Notes: generated by a model from the sequence alone, not told the origin. A stretch of 25,178 nucleotides of DNA from an uncultured Collinsella sp. (GCA_900551815.1 URXE01000035.1:1-25178), one strand, 5' to 3'. Shown: positions 1-8,604, numbered from the stretch's first letter. Made by a program: numbers and translations.

Positions 1-17
1 CCGCAGGAAGCTTGGAT

Positions 18-54
18 ACGCCTAGGCGCGGTCCAAGAAATCGTCCGCACCCCC
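18..54 (+). repeat. Left copy of 37-bp inverted repeat shared by both window ends
   Basis: The 37 bases starting ACGCCTAGGCGCGG and ending GTCCGCACCCCC are the exact reverse complement of 25142-25178. The repeat includes the palindrome CCTAGG. Beyond position 54 the two copies diverge after a one-base difference. On the outer side (1-17) no comparison is possible because the right copy ends with the window. Confidence 0.9.
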
Positions 55-281
55 TAAGCATGGTCAATTATAGGCGCTTTGCAGCTCGAAATGCTCGCCA
101 GGGGGCGCGGACGGTGTAAATCGCTGCCGGAAGACAGCAAATCAAAAAGCGGAGAGCGGATTAATAAGCTGGGAAAACGCGTTAGTAAGACCGTTGTGGG
201 CAACATTTGGCATGATGTCGCTTTGGCTTTTGGTCACGGGGCCGTGCGGTACCATAAACGTTAATAAACTTTGACGAACGA

Positions 282-309
282 CCCGCCGAGCTTGCCCCGG
301 CGGGCTTTT
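282..309 (+). terminator. Terminator-like hairpin before mfd
   Basis: CCCGCCG (282-288) pairs with CGGCGGG (298-304) around a 9-nt loop and is followed by CTTTT. It ends 25 nt before the mfd start codon. It could end an upstream transcript or sit in the mfd leader. Confidence 0.55.
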
Positions 310-334
310 GGCGTTGCAATGCCGGAGGAACAGC

Positions 335-3300
335 ATGCTCATTCACCGTATAGCTGCGCAGCTCTACACTGCCGAGGCCTTGCAGACCGTCGAGGCCGGA
401 CTCGATGCCGGCGAGGACGTGACGCTGGCCGTGTCGCAGTCGGGTCGCACGCTTATGGCGGCCGCCCAGTTTGCGCGCCGTCCGCGCCCGACGGTCTATA
501 TCGTGAGTGGCGAGGACGCGGCTGATCGCGCCGCGCGTAGCCTTGCCGCCTACGTGGGCCTAGCGCACGTGTGCCGTTTTCCCGAGCGCAAGGACTATCC
601 GTGGCGCGAGCAGGCGCCCGACGACGCCGTGGTGGCGCAGCGCTGCGAGGCTCTGGGGCGCATCGCGCGCGGGGACAACTGCATCATGGTTGCCTCGGCC
701 CGTGCGCTGCTGCGCTGCGTGCCGCCGGTCGAGAGTCGCTATTGGGAGTCCACCACTTTTGCGGTGGGCGAGGAGATTCCTTTTGACGAGGTGCCGCAGC
801 GCCTGGTGGGCATGGGCTACACCAATGCCGGCGCCGCCGATGCGCCCGGTCTGTTCCGCGTGCACGGCGACACCGTCGAGGTGTTCCCCGCACAGGAAAA
901 GGCGCCCGTGCGTATTGAGTTCTTTGGCGACGAGATCGACCGCATCCGCCGCATGGTGAGCTCAACGGGGCAGACCATCGGCAACGAGGACAGTATCGAG
1001 ATTTTCCCCTGCCGTGAGCTGGCGCTTACCGACGATGCCGTTCACAACATGCACGTGGCGCTCTACCGCGCAAGCCAGAGCGATAGCAAGCTGGCGGCGC
1101 TGCTCGAGATGGTGGATGCGCGTATCGTCACGCCCGAGCTCGACCGCTTTTTGCCGGTGATGTACGGCCAGACCGTAAGCCCTCTGGCACACGTGAGCGG
1201 CAAGGCGCTCGTGGTTTTGTCCGAGCCGCGCTCGCTGTTCGACGATTGCCTGCGCGCCTACGAGGATATCGAGGCGCGTGCCGGCGAGGCGGGGATTGAC
1301 CGACTGGATGGCCTGTATGTACGTGCCCAGCAGCTCGATTTTGGTGCTCAGCAGCGCCTGAACTATGTGAGCCTGATTCGCGCCGGCGGCGCGGTTACAG
1401 CAGAGCTCAAGATTGAGCAGCCGGCCATTGCGGGCTCGGACAACCGCTTTATGACGCGTATTCAGGAGGTCGTGGGCAAGCGCTATACCTGCGTGTTTGC
1501 CATTCCCGACCGCGGCGCGCGCGAGTCGATGGAGCTCACCTTTGGCGATGAGGGCATTACCTTTGAGGAATCGCTGACCGCGGCGCCCGAAAATGCAGGC
1601 GTCATTGGCGAGCACGTACGCGTGGCAGCGGCAGATTCTGCCGACCGTGCCGCACGCCAGGAGGCCCACGCTTCCATTCGCGAGCGTAAGGTCGACGCGC
1701 TCAACGCCCGCTCGCTCGAGGCGGGCGCGGCCCAGGCTGCCGCCGGTGCCGCCGTGCCCACCATCTCGCGCGGACGCGTGACCTTTGTCGATGCCGCCCT
1801 GCCGCAGGGCGTGGTGGTGCCCGATGCCAACCTGGCCGTGTTCTCGATCGCCGACCTCAACGCCCGCATGGACGCCAACCGCGCGCGCAGCCGCCGCAAG
1901 GTTGACATTACGCAGATCACGTTTCCGTTTAAGCCGGGCGACTACGTGGTGCATGCCACTCACGGCATCGCGCTCTTTAGCGAGATCGCGCGCCAGGAAG
2001 TGGGCGGCAAGGAGCGCGACTACTTTTTGCTGGAATATGCCGACGGCGACAAGCTCTACGTGCCGCTCGAGCAGGTCGACCGTATCACGCGATACGTCGG
2101 TCCCGACGGTGACAAGCCGCGCCTGACCAGGCTCAACACAGCCGACTGGACGCGCGCCACCAACAAGGCGCGCAAGAACGCCAAAAAGCTGGCGTTCGAC
2201 CTAGTCGATCTGTATACGCGCCGCTCATCGATTACCGGTATCGCCTGTCCGCCCGATACGCCCGAGCAGATCGAGATGGAGGAGAGCTTTCCCTACGACG
2301 AGACGCGCGACCAGCTGGAGGCCATCGCCGACATTAAGGCCGACATGGAGGCGTCCAAGCCCATGGATCGCCTGCTGTGCGGCGACGTGGGCTTTGGCAA
2401 GACCGAAGTCGCCCTGCGCGCGGCGTTTAAGTGCGTTGACTCCGGCCGCCAGGTCATGGTGCTTTGCCCCACGACTATTCTTGCCCAGCAGCACTACGAG
2501 ACCTTCTTTGAGCGCTTTGCCCCGTTTGGCCTGGAGGTCGAGGTGCTCAGCCGCTTCCGCACGCCGGCGCAGCAAAAGCGCGCGCTCAAGGCGTTTGCCG
2601 AGGGCACGATTGATGTGCTCATCGGCACGCACCGTCTGCTTTCTGCCGATGTAAACCCCAAGAACCTGGGCATGGTGATCATCGACGAAGAGCAGCGCTT
2701 TGGTGTGCAGCACAAGGAGCAGCTCAAGAATCTGCGCGAGCAGATCGACGTGCTCACGCTCTCGGCAACGCCTATTCCGCGAACCATGCAGATGGCCACG
2801 AGCGGCGTGCGCGACATGAGTCTGATCACCACGCCTCCGACCGGGCGTCGCCCCGTGATCGTGCACGTGGGGGAGTACGACCCCGATGTGGTGAGCGCGG
2901 CGATTCGCCTGGAGGTGGGCCGCGGCGGCCAGGTGTACTACGTGTCCAACCGCGTCAAGACCATCGATGACGCCGTGGCGCGCGTGCACGAGGCCGCGCC
3001 CGAGGCGCGCGTGGGCGTGGCGCACGGCAAGATGAGCCCGCGCGAGGTCGAGGACGTGATGATCGAGTTCGCGACCAAGAAGATTGACGTGCTCATCGCC
3101 ACGACCATCGTGGAGAGCGGCATCGACAACGCGACCGCCAACACGCTCATCATCGAGGACTCGCAGCGCCTGGGTCTGGCACAGCTCTACCAGCTCAAGG
3201 GCCGTGTGGGCCGTTCTGCCACGCAGGCCTACGCGTACTTTATGTTCCCGGGCGAGCTGCCGCTCACCGAGGAGGCGACGGCGCGCCTGACCGCACTTTC

Positions 3301-3967
3301 CGAGTTCCAGGACCTGGGCAGCGGCATGCGCATCGCCATGCGCGACCTGGAGATTCGCGGCGCCGGCTCGCTTATGGGAGCCGAGCAGCACGGCAACCTG
3401 TCGAGCGTGGGCTTTGACCTGTTTACGCAGATGCTGGGCCAGGCCGTGGCCGAGGCGCGCGGCGATGACGACGCCGGCGTGGAGGCGGCGAGCGTGGGTA
3501 TTAACCTGCCGGCCGACTACTTCTTGTCCGAGGAGTACCTGCCGGCGGTGGATCAGCGCGTGCTCGTGTACCGCAAGCTCGCAGCGGCCGAGGACTTGGA
3601 GAGCATCGATGAGGTGCAGGAGGAGACCGAAGCCGCGCATGGCGAGCTGCCGTTGGCGGGACTCAACCTGTTCAATCGCGCGCGCATCCGCATTCGCGGC
3701 GAGCGTCTGGGGCTCGAGAGCGTCACGCTCAGTGGCGGCCGCATCACGTTTTTGGGCGTCGACGTGCCCAAGAAGGTGGCCTTTGAGCTTAAGAACCGGT
3801 ACGGCGCGGTGAACTTCCCTAAGAGCCGCAAGCTGTCGGTGCCCTACAAGGCGGGCGCCGGCGCGGGCAGCGGCCTGGGTCGCGGCCTCGACGCCAACGA
3901 CGGCACCGGCCCCGTGGCCGCGGCACTCATGCTGCTGCAACAGCTGGGTGCTAGCGACGACGACTAG
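335..3967 (+). CDS. mfd: Transcription-repair coupling factor Mfd
   Basis: Mfd is a 1210-residue ATP-dependent translocase that removes RNA polymerase stalled at DNA lesions and recruits UvrA. The N-terminal third has the UvrB-like fold region. An RNA-polymerase interaction domain lies near residues 530-595 (KPGDYVVHATHGIALF). The RecG-like motor follows, with Walker A GDVGFGKT at 683-690 and the DEEQ box at 784-787, then motifs such as TTIVESGIDN and QLKGRVGRS. The UvrA-binding C-terminal domain starts near 1058. Length is normal for the family. The start at 335 is chosen because GGAGG (324-328) lies 6 nt upstream; an upstream TTG at 308 lacks this. The last 40 residues form a Gly/Ala-rich tail ending in acidic residues, probably disordered. 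Confidence 0.97.
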   Translation: MLIHRIAAQLYTAEALQTVEAGLDAGEDVTLAVSQSGRTLMAAAQFARRPRPTVYIVSGEDAADRAARSLAAYVGLAHVCRFPERKDYPWREQAPDDAVVAQRCEALGRIARGDNCIMVASARALLRCVPPVESRYWESTTFAVGEEIPFDEVPQRLVGMGYTNAGAADAPGLFRVHGDTVEVFPAQEKAPVRIEFFGDEIDRIRRMVSSTGQTIGNEDSIEIFPCRELALTDDAVHNMHVALYRASQSDSKLAALLEMVDARIVTPELDRFLPVMYGQTVSPLAHVSGKALVVLSEPRSLFDDCLRAYEDIEARAGEAGIDRLDGLYVRAQQLDFGAQQRLNYVSLIRAGGAVTAELKIEQPAIAGSDNRFMTRIQEVVGKRYTCVFAIPDRGARESMELTFGDEGITFEESLTAAPENAGVIGEHVRVAAADSADRAARQEAHASIRERKVDALNARSLEAGAAQAAAGAAVPTISRGRVTFVDAALPQGVVVPDANLAVFSIADLNARMDANRARSRRKVDITQITFPFKPGDYVVHATHGIALFSEIARQEVGGKERDYFLLEYADGDKLYVPLEQVDRITRYVGPDGDKPRLTRLNTADWTRATNKARKNAKKLAFDLVDLYTRRSSITGIACPPDTPEQIEMEESFPYDETRDQLEAIADIKADMEASKPMDRLLCGDVGFGKTEVALRAAFKCVDSGRQVMVLCPTTILAQQHYETFFERFAPFGLEVEVLSRFRTPAQQKRALKAFAEGTIDVLIGTHRLLSADVNPKNLGMVIIDEEQRFGVQHKEQLKNLREQIDVLTLSATPIPRTMQMATSGVRDMSLITTPPTGRRPVIVHVGEYDPDVVSAAIRLEVGRGGQVYYVSNRVKTIDDAVARVHEAAPEARVGVAHGKMSPREVEDVMIEFATKKIDVLIATTIVESGIDNATANTLIIEDSQRLGLAQLYQLKGRVGRSATQAYAYFMFPGELPLTEEATARLTALSEFQDLGSGMRIAMRDLEIRGAGSLMGAEQHGNLSSVGFDLFTQMLGQAVAEARGDDDAGVEAASVGINLPADYFLSEEYLPAVDQRVLVYRKLAAAEDLESIDEVQEETEAAHGELPLAGLNLFNRARIRIRGERLGLESVTLSGGRITFLGVDVPKKVAFELKNRYGAVNFPKSRKLSVPYKAGAGAGSGLGRGLDANDGTGPVAAALMLLQQLGASDDD

Positions 3968-4023
3968 CGGGTCGACGCTGCAAACGCTCCATTTGGGCAC
4001 TCTGGTTCCATCGAAAGGAAAGC

Positions 4024-4887
4024 ATGTTCGGATACATCTATAAGAAAGATGTCGCCATGATCGCGGTTGTCCTGTGCCTTTGTCTGGGCGTAGGCAGTTT
4101 CTTCGATTATCAGATCTCGAGCGCGCTGTTCAACATCGGCAGCATGTACGGTCGCTTTATCGAGGCCGCCGGCGAGCTGCCGTTCGAGCTGACGGCAAGC
4201 GTCGCAGGCGTCATGCTCGTGCGCGCGGTGCGTCCCGATTCCAGAGGGAGCAAATGGCTCGCCGTGCTCGGCATCCTCGTCAACGTTGGCCTGACCGGCT
4301 ACGAGATCGTTTCGTCTCTGAGGGTTGGCGGCAAACTCATCGCGGCTCAGTTGGTGCTGACGTTTGTGCTGGTCATCGTCGCCAACCTTATCGTCTATCG
4401 CCTCACGCGCACGACCAAGCCCGACGAGCTCACGCGCTGGGCGTTGATGGTGCTTGTCGTGTGGGTCGCTCAGGCCATCATCCTCAACGTGATTGTCAAG
4501 CCGCTGTGGTCGCGCCCGCGCATGCGCGTGATCGAGGTGACGCAGGGACTCGAGTTTCAGCCGTGGTGGGTGATCGGCAACCCCGACAAGTGGGCCTATA
4601 TTGCCGCCGGTGTAGTCAAGGACGGCTTCAAGTCGTTTGCGAGCGGACACACGGCGCACGCGGCGATCGGCCTCATGCTCGCCGGGCTTCCCGCGACGGC
4701 CTTTAAGGAAAAGCCGTCGTGCCGTCGTGTGGTCTTTTGGACGGCGGCTGTGGTCGCGGCGCTCGTCGCGTTTGGCCGCATCGTGATCGGAGCGCACTTT
4801 TTGAGTGACGTGAGCTGCGGTTTTGCCCTGGTACTGGCACTTGAGTGCCTTGCCGCGCGCATTGCCTATCCCAGCGGCGTACAATAG
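4024..4887 (+). CDS. PAP2-family membrane phosphatase
   Basis: This 287-residue integral membrane protein has about six hydrophobic helices and carries the type-2 phosphatidic acid phosphatase signature. Motif 1 is K159-P-L-W-S-R-P, a shortened form of the usual Lys-x6-Arg-Pro. Motif 2 is S207-G-H209, where H209 is the expected general acid. Motif 3 is R252...H258-x3-D262, where H258 is the expected phosphate nucleophile. Such proteins dephosphorylate lipid phosphates such as phosphatidic acid or undecaprenyl pyrophosphate at the membrane; the substrate here cannot be told. The start follows GAAAGGA. The gene lies 56 bp after mfd and may be co-transcribed with it. Confidence 0.85.
   Translation: MFGYIYKKDVAMIAVVLCLCLGVGSFFDYQISSALFNIGSMYGRFIEAAGELPFELTASVAGVMLVRAVRPDSRGSKWLAVLGILVNVGLTGYEIVSSLRVGGKLIAAQLVLTFVLVIVANLIVYRLTRTTKPDELTRWALMVLVVWVAQAIILNVIVKPLWSRPRMRVIEVTQGLEFQPWWVIGNPDKWAYIAAGVVKDGFKSFASGHTAHAAIGLMLAGLPATAFKEKPSCRRVVFWTAAVVAALVAFGRIVIGAHFLSDVSCGFALVLALECLAARIAYPSGVQ
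4880..4885 (+). promoter_or_regulatory. Possible -10 element for the threonine aldolase gene
   Basis: TACAAT overlaps the last codons of the PAP2 gene and lies 48 nt before the next start codon. No matching -35 hexamer is seen at 16-18 bp. The same hexamer occurs at a similar distance before the YitT and dehydrogenase genes. Confidence 0.35.
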
Positions 4888-4932
4888 CTCCGTTTGAATC
4901 ATCTGGCCGATACCCGGTAAGAGAGGATTGCC

Positions 4933-5958
4933 ATGCTCGCGTTCAACAACGATTATTCCCACGGCGCACACCCGGCGGTGCTGCAGGCGCTCGTCGACAC
5001 CAATATGGAGCCGCAGCCCGGCTACGGTACCGATGCGCACACCGAGCGTGCCAAGCAGCTTATCCGCGAGGCCTGTCAGGCCCCCGATGCCGACGTGTTT
5101 TTTCTGGTGGGCGGCACGCAGGCCAACGCGACGGTGATCGACATGCTGCTCGCGCCGTACGAGGGCGTCGTTGCTGCCGAGACTGGCCACGTCGCCTGCC
5201 ACGAGGCGGGCGCCATCGAGTTTGGCGGCCACAAGGTGCTCACCATCCCCGGCTACGAGGGCAAGATGCACACCGAGGACCTCGAGAACTATATCCAGGT
5301 GTTCTACGAAAACGAGAGCTACGAGCACACGGTGTTCCCGGGTGCCGTGTACGTGAGCCTATCGACCGAGTACGGCACGCTGTATTCCAAGGCCGAGCTC
5401 GCGGCGATTCATGCGGTGTGCCAGAAGCGCGAGATTCCGCTGTTTGTGGATGGCGCCCGCCTGGCCTATGCGCTGGCGTCCGACGAGTGCGACATCACCC
5501 TGCCCGAGCTGGCGCAGCTGTGCGACGTGTTCTACATCGGCGGCACCAAGTGCGGTGCGCTTTGCGGCGAGGCCGTGGTGTTTTGCGGCATGCACGCTCC
5601 GGCGCACCCCATTCCGCGTATTAAGCAGCATGGCGCACTGCTCGCCAAGGGCCGCCTGACGGGCGTCCAGTTTGAGGCACTCTTTACCGACGGCCTGTAT
5701 TTTGGGATTGGTCGCCAGGCGATTGAAACCGCGCAGGCGCTTCGTCGCGTGCTGCACGAGCACGGCTACCAGTTCTTCTTGGAGACGCCGACCAACCAGC
5801 AGTTTGTGATTCTGCCCAACGAGGACATGGCCCGCATTCGCGAACATGCCTCGATCGAGTACTGGGAAAAGTACGACGAGACCCACACGGTGGTGCGTTT
5901 TTGCACCAGCTGGGCCACGACGCAGGAGGATATCGACGCGCTGGCGGCTGTCCTGTAG
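4933..5958 (+). CDS. ltaE: Threonine aldolase / beta-eliminating lyase family PLP enzyme
   Basis: This 341-residue fold-type I PLP enzyme resembles low-specificity L-threonine aldolases, which cleave L-threonine or L-allo-threonine to glycine and acetaldehyde. The PLP-binding lysine is K206 in FYIGGTKCG. The Asp that contacts the pyridine nitrogen is in FVDGARLAYAL. The N-terminal segment NDYSHGAHPAVLQAL and the block GGTQANATV are typical of the family. Start: ATG after GAGAGGA. It is 45 bp from the PAP2 gene and may have its own promoter. Closely related proteins act on other beta-hydroxy amino acids, so the exact substrate is not fixed. Confidence 0.85.
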   Translation: MLAFNNDYSHGAHPAVLQALVDTNMEPQPGYGTDAHTERAKQLIREACQAPDADVFFLVGGTQANATVIDMLLAPYEGVVAAETGHVACHEAGAIEFGGHKVLTIPGYEGKMHTEDLENYIQVFYENESYEHTVFPGAVYVSLSTEYGTLYSKAELAAIHAVCQKREIPLFVDGARLAYALASDECDITLPELAQLCDVFYIGGTKCGALCGEAVVFCGMHAPAHPIPRIKQHGALLAKGRLTGVQFEALFTDGLYFGIGRQAIETAQALRRVLHEHGYQFFLETPTNQQFVILPNEDMARIREHASIEYWEKYDETHTVVRFCTSWATTQEDIDALAAVL

Positions 5959-5977
5959 CCTGATGTAATGACGAGGG

Positions 5978-6018
5978 GCCGCCTTGCGCTGGGTTTGGCG
6001 TAGGGCGGTCTTTGTTTT
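5978..6018 (+). terminator. Rho-independent terminator after the aldolase gene
   Basis: CCGCC (5979-5983) pairs with GGCGG (6004-6008), with weaker pairing inside, followed by TCTTTGTTTTTT. The T tract runs into the ribosome binding region of the next gene. Confidence 0.6.
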
Positions 6019-6035
6019 TTGGGGAGAAGGGTTGC

Positions 6036-6626
6036 ATGACCGAGATGTCCGAGCCGACGATTCGCCTGGCGACGCCCGATGATGCGCCGGCGTTGCTTGC
6101 CATCTATGAGCCGTATGTGCGCCAGACGGCGATTACCTGCGAATATGAGGTGCCGAGCGTTGAGGAGTTCACCGGGCGCATCGAGCGTACGCTCAAGCGC
6201 TATCCGTATTTGGTGATGGAGCTGGACGGGCATCCGGTAGGCTATGCCTATGTGAGTCCGCTTAACAGCCGCGAGGCATACGACTGGTCGGTCGAGACGT
6301 CGATCTACCTGGCGCGCGACGTGCGCCACGGCGGGTTGGGCCGCAAGCTGCACGACGCGCTCAAGCAATGTCTGATCGCGATGGGCATCACCAATATGTG
6401 CGCGCTCATTGCCGTGCCGCACGACAAGGACGACGAATATCTGACGCATAACAGTCAGGATTTCCATGCCCATATGGGCTACCGCCTGGTGGGTGCCTTC
6501 GACCGCTGCGCCCAGAAGTTCGGCCGCTGGTACGACATGTGCTGGATGGAGCTAGTCCTAGCCGAGCGCACACCCAACCAACCCAAGCCAACCTGGTTCC
6601 CCGATCTCCCCAAACCTACCATTTAG
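6036..6626 (+). CDS. GNAT acetyltransferase, phosphinothricin/methionine-sulfoximine type
   Basis: This 196-residue GNAT protein is similar to the Pat/MnaT group, which acetylates phosphinothricin, methionine sulfoximine and related amino acids with acetyl-CoA. Typical features are RLATPDDAPALLAIYEPYV at the N-terminus, the ETSIYLARDVRHGGLGRKL acetyl-CoA loop and the GYRLVGAFDRCAQKFGRWYD C-terminal block. The ATG at 6036 follows GGGGAGAAGG; a second ATG at 6045 is possible. The C-terminal tail is Pro-rich, and its last residues (KPTI and stop) are encoded inside a repeat that occurs elsewhere in the window (6613-6649). The native substrate is unknown. Confidence 0.85.
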   Translation: MTEMSEPTIRLATPDDAPALLAIYEPYVRQTAITCEYEVPSVEEFTGRIERTLKRYPYLVMELDGHPVGYAYVSPLNSREAYDWSVETSIYLARDVRHGGLGRKLHDALKQCLIAMGITNMCALIAVPHDKDDEYLTHNSQDFHAHMGYRLVGAFDRCAQKFGRWYDMCWMELVLAERTPNQPKPTWFPDLPKPTI

Positions 6627-6649
6627 GGACAGGTTTATTTTGGCAGGTT
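6613..6649. repeat. Short palindromic repeat joining two convergent genes (copy A)
   Basis: AACCTACCA (6613-6621) faces TGGCAGGTT (6641-6649), 8 of 9 bases paired, around GGGACAGGTTTATTT. Read on the - strand, the core CCAAAATAAACCTG matches copy B at 13930-13966, and the outline matches copy C at 16065-16097. It contains the stop codon of the acetyltransferase gene and overlaps the stop codon of the GntR gene, so it may serve as a shared 3' end. Confidence 0.7.
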
Positions 6650-7370
6650 AGCCGATGGGCTCGGTGTATTTGGCACGGTCGGTGCGCTGGATGCGCTTGG
6701 AGACATGGAGCGGGCGGCCGTCGGTGTCGTAGACGTAGTCGGTGATCAGGATCAGCGCCTGCCCGTGCTCGACGTTGAGCAAAAACGCCTCGTTTTGCGA
6801 GGCATAGCACACTTCAAAGGTCTTATGCCCCTGTGCCGGCGCGCGATGGAATTCTTGACGCAGCGTGGCGTAGAGTGAACCGTTGATATCGCGATCGATG
6901 AGCGTCTCGAAGCTCGGTGGTAGATAGGTGGTCTCCAGGCACAGTGGCGCATCGTCCAGATAACGCAGGCGGACAAGTTTGACGAGCTTGCTGCCCACGG
7001 CGGCGTCAAAGAACTTAGCTATGCTGCCGGCCGCCTTGGTAAAGCCCGAGTCCACCGTGCGCGTGGTGGGCTTCATGCCCTGACCCTGTACCTGCGCCGT
7101 ATAGCTCGAAAACACCAGATTGTTCTCGTGGAGTGCCGGCGTATCGGCCACAAAGGCGCCACGTCCGCGCTCGGTGCGAACCAGACCCTCATCAACGAGC
7201 ACCTTAAGGGCATGGCGCACGGTGCTGCGCGACAGCCCCGATTCGTCCATGAGTTCCATCTCGGACGGCAGCTTGTCTCCGCGCGCGTAGATGCCGGCGG
7301 CGATGCGGTCGCGCAGCATGCCCGCCAAGCGCTCGTACTGGCTCAGTTTCTTTTTAGATGAAGCGTTCAT
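6648..7370 (-). CDS. GntR/HutC-family (UTRA) regulator 1
   Basis: This 240-residue transcription factor has an N-terminal winged helix (about residues 8-75; LPSEMELMDESGLSRSTVRH is the recognition region, followed by the wing ERGRGAFVAD). The C-terminal UTRA ligand-binding domain spans about 90-235. In this family UTRA domains usually bind a phosphorylated sugar or sugar-amine and release the operator. The gene is divergent from SIS1, and an 18-bp near-identical site lies before each start (7381-7398 and 7520-7537), so autoregulation together with control of SIS1 is likely. The ribosome binding site is weak. Confidence 0.9.
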   Translation of the reverse strand: MNASSKKKLSQYERLAGMLRDRIAAGIYARGDKLPSEMELMDESGLSRSTVRHALKVLVDEGLVRTERGRGAFVADTPALHENNLVFSSYTAQVQGQGMKPTTRTVDSGFTKAAGSIAKFFDAAVGSKLVKLVRLRYLDDAPLCLETTYLPPSFETLIDRDINGSLYATLRQEFHRAPAQGHKTFEVCYASQNEAFLLNVEHGQALILITDYVYDTDGRPLHVSKRIQRTDRAKYTEPIG

Positions 7371-7380
7371 GCGATCAACC

Positions 7381-7426
7381 TGTATCTAACTTGTATGCGA
7401 GTCTAATCAAGCATGTATTCAATACA
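7381..7426. promoter_or_regulatory. Candidate operators near the GntR-1 start
   Basis: TGTATCTAACTTGTATGC (7381-7398) matches 17 of 18 bases with the site at 7520-7537. Next to it is a perfect palindrome TGTATT-C-AATACA (7414-7426). A half site GCATACAACT lies at 7491-7500 in the opposite orientation. These are expected binding sites for the adjacent GntR regulator. Confidence 0.6.
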
Positions 7427-7519
7427 ACAATAAAACCGCTGGTAGCTAGTTATCGAAAACCGCATCAGCAAAATTTCTAAGACAAATATAGCATACAACT
7501 AGTCGACATAGCCAAAACA

Positions 7520-7537
7520 TGTATGTAACTTGTATGC
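7520..7537 (+). promoter_or_regulatory. Candidate operator before SIS1
   Basis: TGTATGTAACTTGTATGC is a near copy of the site at 7381-7398. It lies about 40 nt before the SIS1 start codon, a position where a bound repressor would block transcription. Confidence 0.6.
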
Positions 7538-7575
7538 CATCGAGAGCATCAAACGAGAAGAAAGGCTGATGCACG

Positions 7576-8568
7576 ATGACTACTCAGGAACAGGTTAAGG
7601 ATGTCGTCTCCCAGGTTTTGGCTGACAAGGCAGACAAGGGCGGCATCAAGCGCGTCGTGTGGATTGGCGCCGGCGGATCCAACGGCGGCAACTATCCTGC
7701 CCAGTACTTTATGGAGCACGAGGCCACGCAGGTCGTGAGCTCCAGCTACACCAGCAACGAGTTCGTGCACGCCACCCCTGCCTATGTCAACGAGAACACC
7801 CTGGCCGTCGTCGTGTCCATGCGCGGCACCAAGGAGACCATCGTCGCCGCCCAGGTCGCCAAGGACCACGGCGCCAGCACCATCGCAATCTATGTTGACG
7901 AGTCCGGCCTCACCGAGGTCTGCGACTACAAGATCCAGTACGACAGCCTGGCCGTCGACGAGTCCTGCATGGGCCGCACCAACTCCGCCGTCGTGACCAT
8001 GATCGCCATGGAGCTTACGCAGCAGACCGAGGGCTATGCCGAGTACGAGACCGCTATGGCCGCGTTCGACTTGGTCGACCCCATCTATCGCAAGGCCGTC
8101 GAGTACACCCGTCCGCTCGCTGCTAAGTGGGCCGAGCAGAACGCCGACAAGTCCTGCATCAACGTCATGGCTCAGGGTCCGCTCTTTGGTGCCGCCTACG
8201 TCTTTAGCATCTGCAACGTGCAGGAGATGCTGCAGATCGACTCCTGCACCATCAACACCTGCGACTTCTTCCACGGTCCTTTCGAGATCCTGGACAAGCG
8301 CACCTCGCTGTTCCAGCTCATCAGCGTCGGTCGCAGCCGCTGCAACGACGAGCGCGGCATCCGCTTCGTCAACCAGTACGGTGGCGAGCGCGTCTATCAG
8401 CTCGACGCCAAGGAGCTCGGCCTCAACGACATCAAGGACAGCGTGAGCGAGTACTTCAACCACCTGATCTTTGCGCCGATCCTCAACAACGTGTACATGC
8501 GCGCGCTCTCTGCCGTCACCCACAAGGACTACATGACGCGCCGCTACATGTGGAAGCTGGACTACTAG
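7576..8568 (+). CDS. SIS-domain sugar-phosphate protein 1, FrlB/GfrF-like
   Basis: This 330-residue double-SIS protein belongs to the family of fructosamine-6-phosphate deglycases, which split 6-phospho-Amadori compounds into glucose 6-phosphate and an amine. Seen: the first SIS motif VWIGAGGSNGGNYPAQYF, the helix QQTEGYAEYE, the block FFHGPFEIL and the C-terminus RRYMWKLDY, all shared with SIS2. Unlike SIS2 and SIS3, which have G-E before Tyr-Phe-His, this protein has C229-D230 before Phe-Phe-His233. Its phosphate loop reads SMRGTKET, which looks one residue short of SxSGxTxE. It is therefore the most divergent of the three and may use another substrate. The start follows AAAGG. It is transcribed away from GntR regulator 1. 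Confidence 0.8.
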   Translation: MTTQEQVKDVVSQVLADKADKGGIKRVVWIGAGGSNGGNYPAQYFMEHEATQVVSSSYTSNEFVHATPAYVNENTLAVVVSMRGTKETIVAAQVAKDHGASTIAIYVDESGLTEVCDYKIQYDSLAVDESCMGRTNSAVVTMIAMELTQQTEGYAEYETAMAAFDLVDPIYRKAVEYTRPLAAKWAEQNADKSCINVMAQGPLFGAAYVFSICNVQEMLQIDSCTINTCDFFHGPFEILDKRTSLFQLISVGRSRCNDERGIRFVNQYGGERVYQLDAKELGLNDIKDSVSEYFNHLIFAPILNNVYMRALSAVTHKDYMTRRYMWKLDY

Positions 8569-8604
8569 GGGATAGGGCGGCCTAACAGCTCGATGTCCTC
8601 ATAA

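Larger units (their letters stand above)
1..334. other. Non-coding region upstream of mfd
   Basis: I see no convincing gene here. A 61-codon reading frame (79-264, +) is rich in Lys, Arg and Gly, has no ribosome binding site that I can see and resembles no family I know. The stretch contains the left copy of the window-end inverted repeat (18-54) and a terminator-like hairpin (282-309) just before mfd. No tRNA or riboswitch was recognised. The terminator suggests that a transcript arrives from upstream, or that the mfd leader is attenuated. Confidence 0.5.

Noticed and set aside
79..264. Possible 61-residue basic peptide upstream of mfd
   Set aside because: No ribosome binding site, no family resemblance and biased composition. 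It cannot be supported from sequence alone.
2225..4000. 591-codon open frame on the - strand opposite mfd
   Set aside because: It lies wholly against mfd motor and C-terminal domains and has a His/Leu/Ala-rich composition typical of a shadow frame.
3964..5328. 454-codon open frame on the - strand opposite the PAP2 and aldolase genes
   Set aside because: It runs across two recognised genes and their gap, without a recognisable domain or ribosome binding site.
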